Origin: JAGVVZ01 sp964373165 | GTDB taxonomy: Archaea > Aenigmatarchaeota > Aenigmatarchaeia > CG10238-14 | NCBI GenBank assembly: GCA_964373165.1 | Contig: CAYJTF010000048.1 | Span: forward strand, 1-5,409 | DNA length: 5,409 bases | Reading direction: 5' to 3' | Shown: one piece after another, positions 4,080 to 5,409 of the stretch | Position numbering within the stretch: the stretch's first letter is position 1 | Layout of the letters: each line of letters opens with the position of its first letter | Position numbers and translations under genes: made by a program | The notes under the pieces: generated by a model | What the model was told of the DNA's origin: nothing | Databases searched by the model: none | What the model saw: the letters and a program-made list of their open reading frames with translations, nothing else

Positions 4080-4673
4080 TTATTCTATCCCGATTGCTGA
4101 CAATGCTTCAACAACTTTCTGCAGGTCACTTTTATTAAAAATAAACATGGTATCAGTGTAACAGCTATAATCCTCGAAAATGTTTATTCCTCTTTCTGTT
4201 AATGCCAAACATATATATGCCAAAAAACCCGGGCTCTCCTGAACTTCCGGCAAACTGGTTATTTTAACTTGAACCATGTTTTCTCGTTTAATTATGCTAT
4301 CAATATTCAATTTCTCTTCAGTAATTATCGTGACAGTATTACTTCCCTTTATCAGATGTAAATATTTTATCTTCTCCAAATTTTCTATTGAATACGATTT
4401 CAATGTATAAACATTAACACCTGTCTTTATCTCTAATCTGCTTTTTTTAAGGAAATTTATTGTTTCTTGTCCAGTTGTTTTCAATGCTGTTATCTCATTC
4501 TGAAATCTTCTTGCGGCAATTATAACTGCATCGAAATTCCCTATATCCAAATCTTTCTGTATCATCCTACTCAAGGAAGAAAAATTGATTAGATCTTTCT
4601 TTAACGCATAGATTATATAAGGTCTTTCTCTAATCCAGTCGAAGACTTGCTTTGCTATAGATCTCTCTGCCAT
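4080..4673 (-). CDS. ACT-domain putative amino-acid-responsive regulator
   Basis: From the ATG at 4673 the protein has 197 residues. Residues 1-60 are helical (SIAKQVFDWIRERPYIIYALKKDLINF, then SRMIQKDL and NFDAVIIAARRFQNEI) and may form a winged-helix-like part. Residues 84-125 are beta-rich and may be a degenerate ACT-like unit. Residues 135-197 form an ACT domain with the characteristic ligand-loop segment ESPGFLAYICLALTERGINI, then MFIFNKSDLQKVVEAL. This resembles the archaeal COG2150-type predicted regulators of amino-acid metabolism; that assignment is from memory. Two upstream in-frame ATGs (4691, 4700) would add nine residues. I prefer 4673 because the TATA-like TTTAAA at 4700-4705 would then sit about 30 bases before the start, giving a leaderless message. 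Its stop abuts the tag stop with no gap. Confidence 0.82.
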   Translation of the reverse strand: MAERSIAKQVFDWIRERPYIIYALKKDLINFSSLSRMIQKDLDIGNFDAVIIAARRFQNEITALKTTGQETINFLKKSRLEIKTGVNVYTLKSYSIENLEKIKYLHLIKGSNTVTIITEEKLNIDSIIKRENMVQVKITSLPEVQESPGFLAYICLALTERGINIFEDYSCYTDTMFIFNKSDLQKVVEALSAIGIE

Positions 4674-4694
4674 ATGTTCAATATATGTCATAAA

Positions 4695-4710
4695 AAACAT
4701 TTAAATGTTT
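4695..4710. promoter_or_regulatory. 16-base perfect palindrome over the ACT gene's TATA-like box
   Basis: AAACATTTAAATGTTT is its own reverse complement. Its core TTTAAA is positioned as the TATA box for a leaderless start at 4673 on the minus strand. A dimeric repressor bound here would block TBP access, so autoregulation by the ACT protein is possible. This is inference. Confidence 0.45.
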
Positions 4711-4726
4711 AATTTTAGACATAAAG

Positions 4727-4736
4727 TATTTATAAT
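4727..4736 (+). promoter_or_regulatory. TATA-like box for the RBBP9-like hydrolase
   Basis: TATTTATAAT lies about 40 bases before ATG 4773, predicting a leader of roughly 15 bases that includes GGTAG (4766-4770) as a weak ribosome binding site. It is divergent from the ACT gene promoter. Confidence 0.45.
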
Positions 4737-4772
4737 GAGTGGATATTAATTAAAGATAATAAAGTGGTAGTT

Positions 4773-5324
4773 ATGAAAGCAATAATAATACCTGGAAATT
4801 GTAATACTGATATATCTCAATTTTGGTATCCTTCATTGAAGAAATTCTTAGAAGAAAATAATATAGAAGTTATAGCAGAAAATATGCCAGATCCAGATTT
4901 AGCGAGAAAAGAATACTGGCTACCATCTATAGAAGAGAAAACAAATGGTGACAAAAATACAATTCTAATAGGGCATTCTTCCGGCGCAGTAGCTATTATG
5001 AGATATTTGGAAACACACGAAATAGAAGGAGCTGTTTTAATTGGAACATGTTATACAAACTTGAACGACGAAAAGGAAATGGCGAGTGGATATTACGACG
5101 ACCCGTGGTTATGGGATAAAATAAATAGAAATGCAAAGTGGATAATTCAATTTGCATCAACAGACGATCCTTTTGTACCAGTAGAGGAAGCACGACACAT
5201 CAAAAATCAGTTAAATACAGAATATTATGAGTACTCAAACAGAGGACATTTCATGGAAACAGAATTTCCAGAATTGATAGAAATATTAGGAAGGAAATTA
5301 ACTTTGATCAAAAATAAGAATTGA
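4773..5324 (+). CDS. RBBP9-like serine hydrolase (alpha/beta fold)
   Basis: The protein is 183 residues, close to human RBBP9 (186), and cytoplasmic with no signal peptide. Matching segments are KAIIIPGN at the N-terminus, ENMPDPDLAR (36-45) and WLPSIE (49-54). Further matches are the nucleophile elbow ILIGHSSGAVAIMRYLETHE with Ser69, ASGYYDDPWLWDKI (104-117), IIQFASTDDPFVP with Asp132, and NRGHFMETEFPELIE with His159. The Ser-Asp-His triad is therefore complete. Several of these segments are nearly identical to the human protein as I remember it, closer than the other hydrolase in this window (GHSLG type). Known members hydrolyse model esters, and the natural substrate is not established. 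ATG 4773 is preferred to GTG 4764 because MKAIIIPGN aligns with the family start. The gene has its own promoter and may continue into the partial gene downstream. Confidence 0.92.
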   Translation: MKAIIIPGNCNTDISQFWYPSLKKFLEENNIEVIAENMPDPDLARKEYWLPSIEEKTNGDKNTILIGHSSGAVAIMRYLETHEIEGAVLIGTCYTNLNDEKEMASGYYDDPWLWDKINRNAKWIIQFASTDDPFVPVEEARHIKNQLNTEYYEYSNRGHFMETEFPELIEILGRKLTLIKNKN

Positions 5325-5333
5325 ATTAATAAA

Positions 5334-5338
5334 GGTGA
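5334..5338 (+). promoter_or_regulatory. ribosome binding site GGTGA
   Basis: GGTGA, four bases before ATG 5343 and ten bases after the hydrolase stop, matches the archaeal anti-Shine-Dalgarno. It supports a new coding start at 5343. Confidence 0.5.
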
Positions 5339-5342
5339 ATAA

Positions 5343-5409
5343 ATGCAAGGCTCTATGTATTATCTCATGACATATGTCACCCCTATACGAATAATTAAAA
5401 GGGTGATAA
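5343..5409 (+). CDS. start of a possible gene running off the right edge
   Basis: Twenty-two codons are open from ATG 5343 to the window end (MQGSMYYLMTYVTPIRIIKR then VI). A well-placed GGTGA precedes it and the upstream hydrolase ends 18 bases before, an operon-like distance. The fragment is too short to identify a family. The TTAAAAGGGTGATAA at the end could instead belong to the start region of another gene just beyond, in which case this frame is spurious. Confidence 0.4.
   Translation, partial: MQGSMYYLMTYVTPIRIIKRVI
5375..5408 (+). repeat. small inverted repeat at the right edge
   Basis: TGTCACCC (5375-5382) can pair with GGGTGATA (5401-5408) through eight pairs including one G-T, across an 18-base AT-rich loop. 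The right arm contains GGGTGA, a ribosome-binding-like sequence, so the hairpin could mask a start just outside the window. Confidence 0.25.

Noticed and set aside
4996..5193. 65-residue minus-strand frame
   Set aside because: It lies inside the well-supported RBBP9-like hydrolase gene and has no start signals.

Overview
This AT-rich window most likely comes from an archaeon. The evidence is two tRNA genes whose extra segments fit archaeal bulge-helix-bulge (BHB) introns, no encoded CCA at the one visible tRNA 3' end, TATA-like boxes about 26-30 bases before start sites, several apparently leaderless genes, GGTGA-type ribosome binding sites elsewhere, and two families with an archaeal flavour (a membrane-anchored winged-helix protein and an ACT-domain regulator). 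Small separately promoted genes and tiny non-canonical tRNA introns would suit a reduced-genome lineage such as DPANN, but that placement is inference.

Layout. Bases 1-68 hold the 5' part of a tRNA-Ala(CGC) on the minus strand with an 11-base intron after tRNA position 40. Divergent from it, at 118-969, is an exported, membrane-anchored protein with a cytoplasmic winged helix. Next come a secreted protein with five Cys-x8-Cys repeats (1045-1812) and a start/stop-overlapping 71-residue membrane protein (1812-2027), which form a clear two-gene operon closed by a T-rich terminator. A serine hydrolase (2120-2689) is followed in the same frame by a second domain (up to 3313). The TAA between them sits where a Glu is expected, so this looks like one gene cut by a nonsense codon.

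At 3390-3477 lies a tRNA-Ile(GAT) with a 13-base intron between positions 27 and 28. Twenty bases on is a 3-methyladenine DNA glycosylase I (tag), probably cotranscribed with the tRNA. It ends stop-to-stop against a minus-strand ACT-domain regulator (4080-4673). Divergent from that regulator is a second serine hydrolase, strikingly like human RBBP9 (4773-5324), and then the first codons of a possible further gene running off the right edge.

The most interesting content is the pair of tRNA introns. In both cases the intron that restores a normal cloverleaf is exactly the intron predicted independently by a BHB motif with a 4-bp central helix and two 3-base bulges. Both are near the minimum size known for archaeal tRNA introns. 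No mobile element, CRISPR array or phage gene is visible. No stretch over 300 bases lacks a gene.
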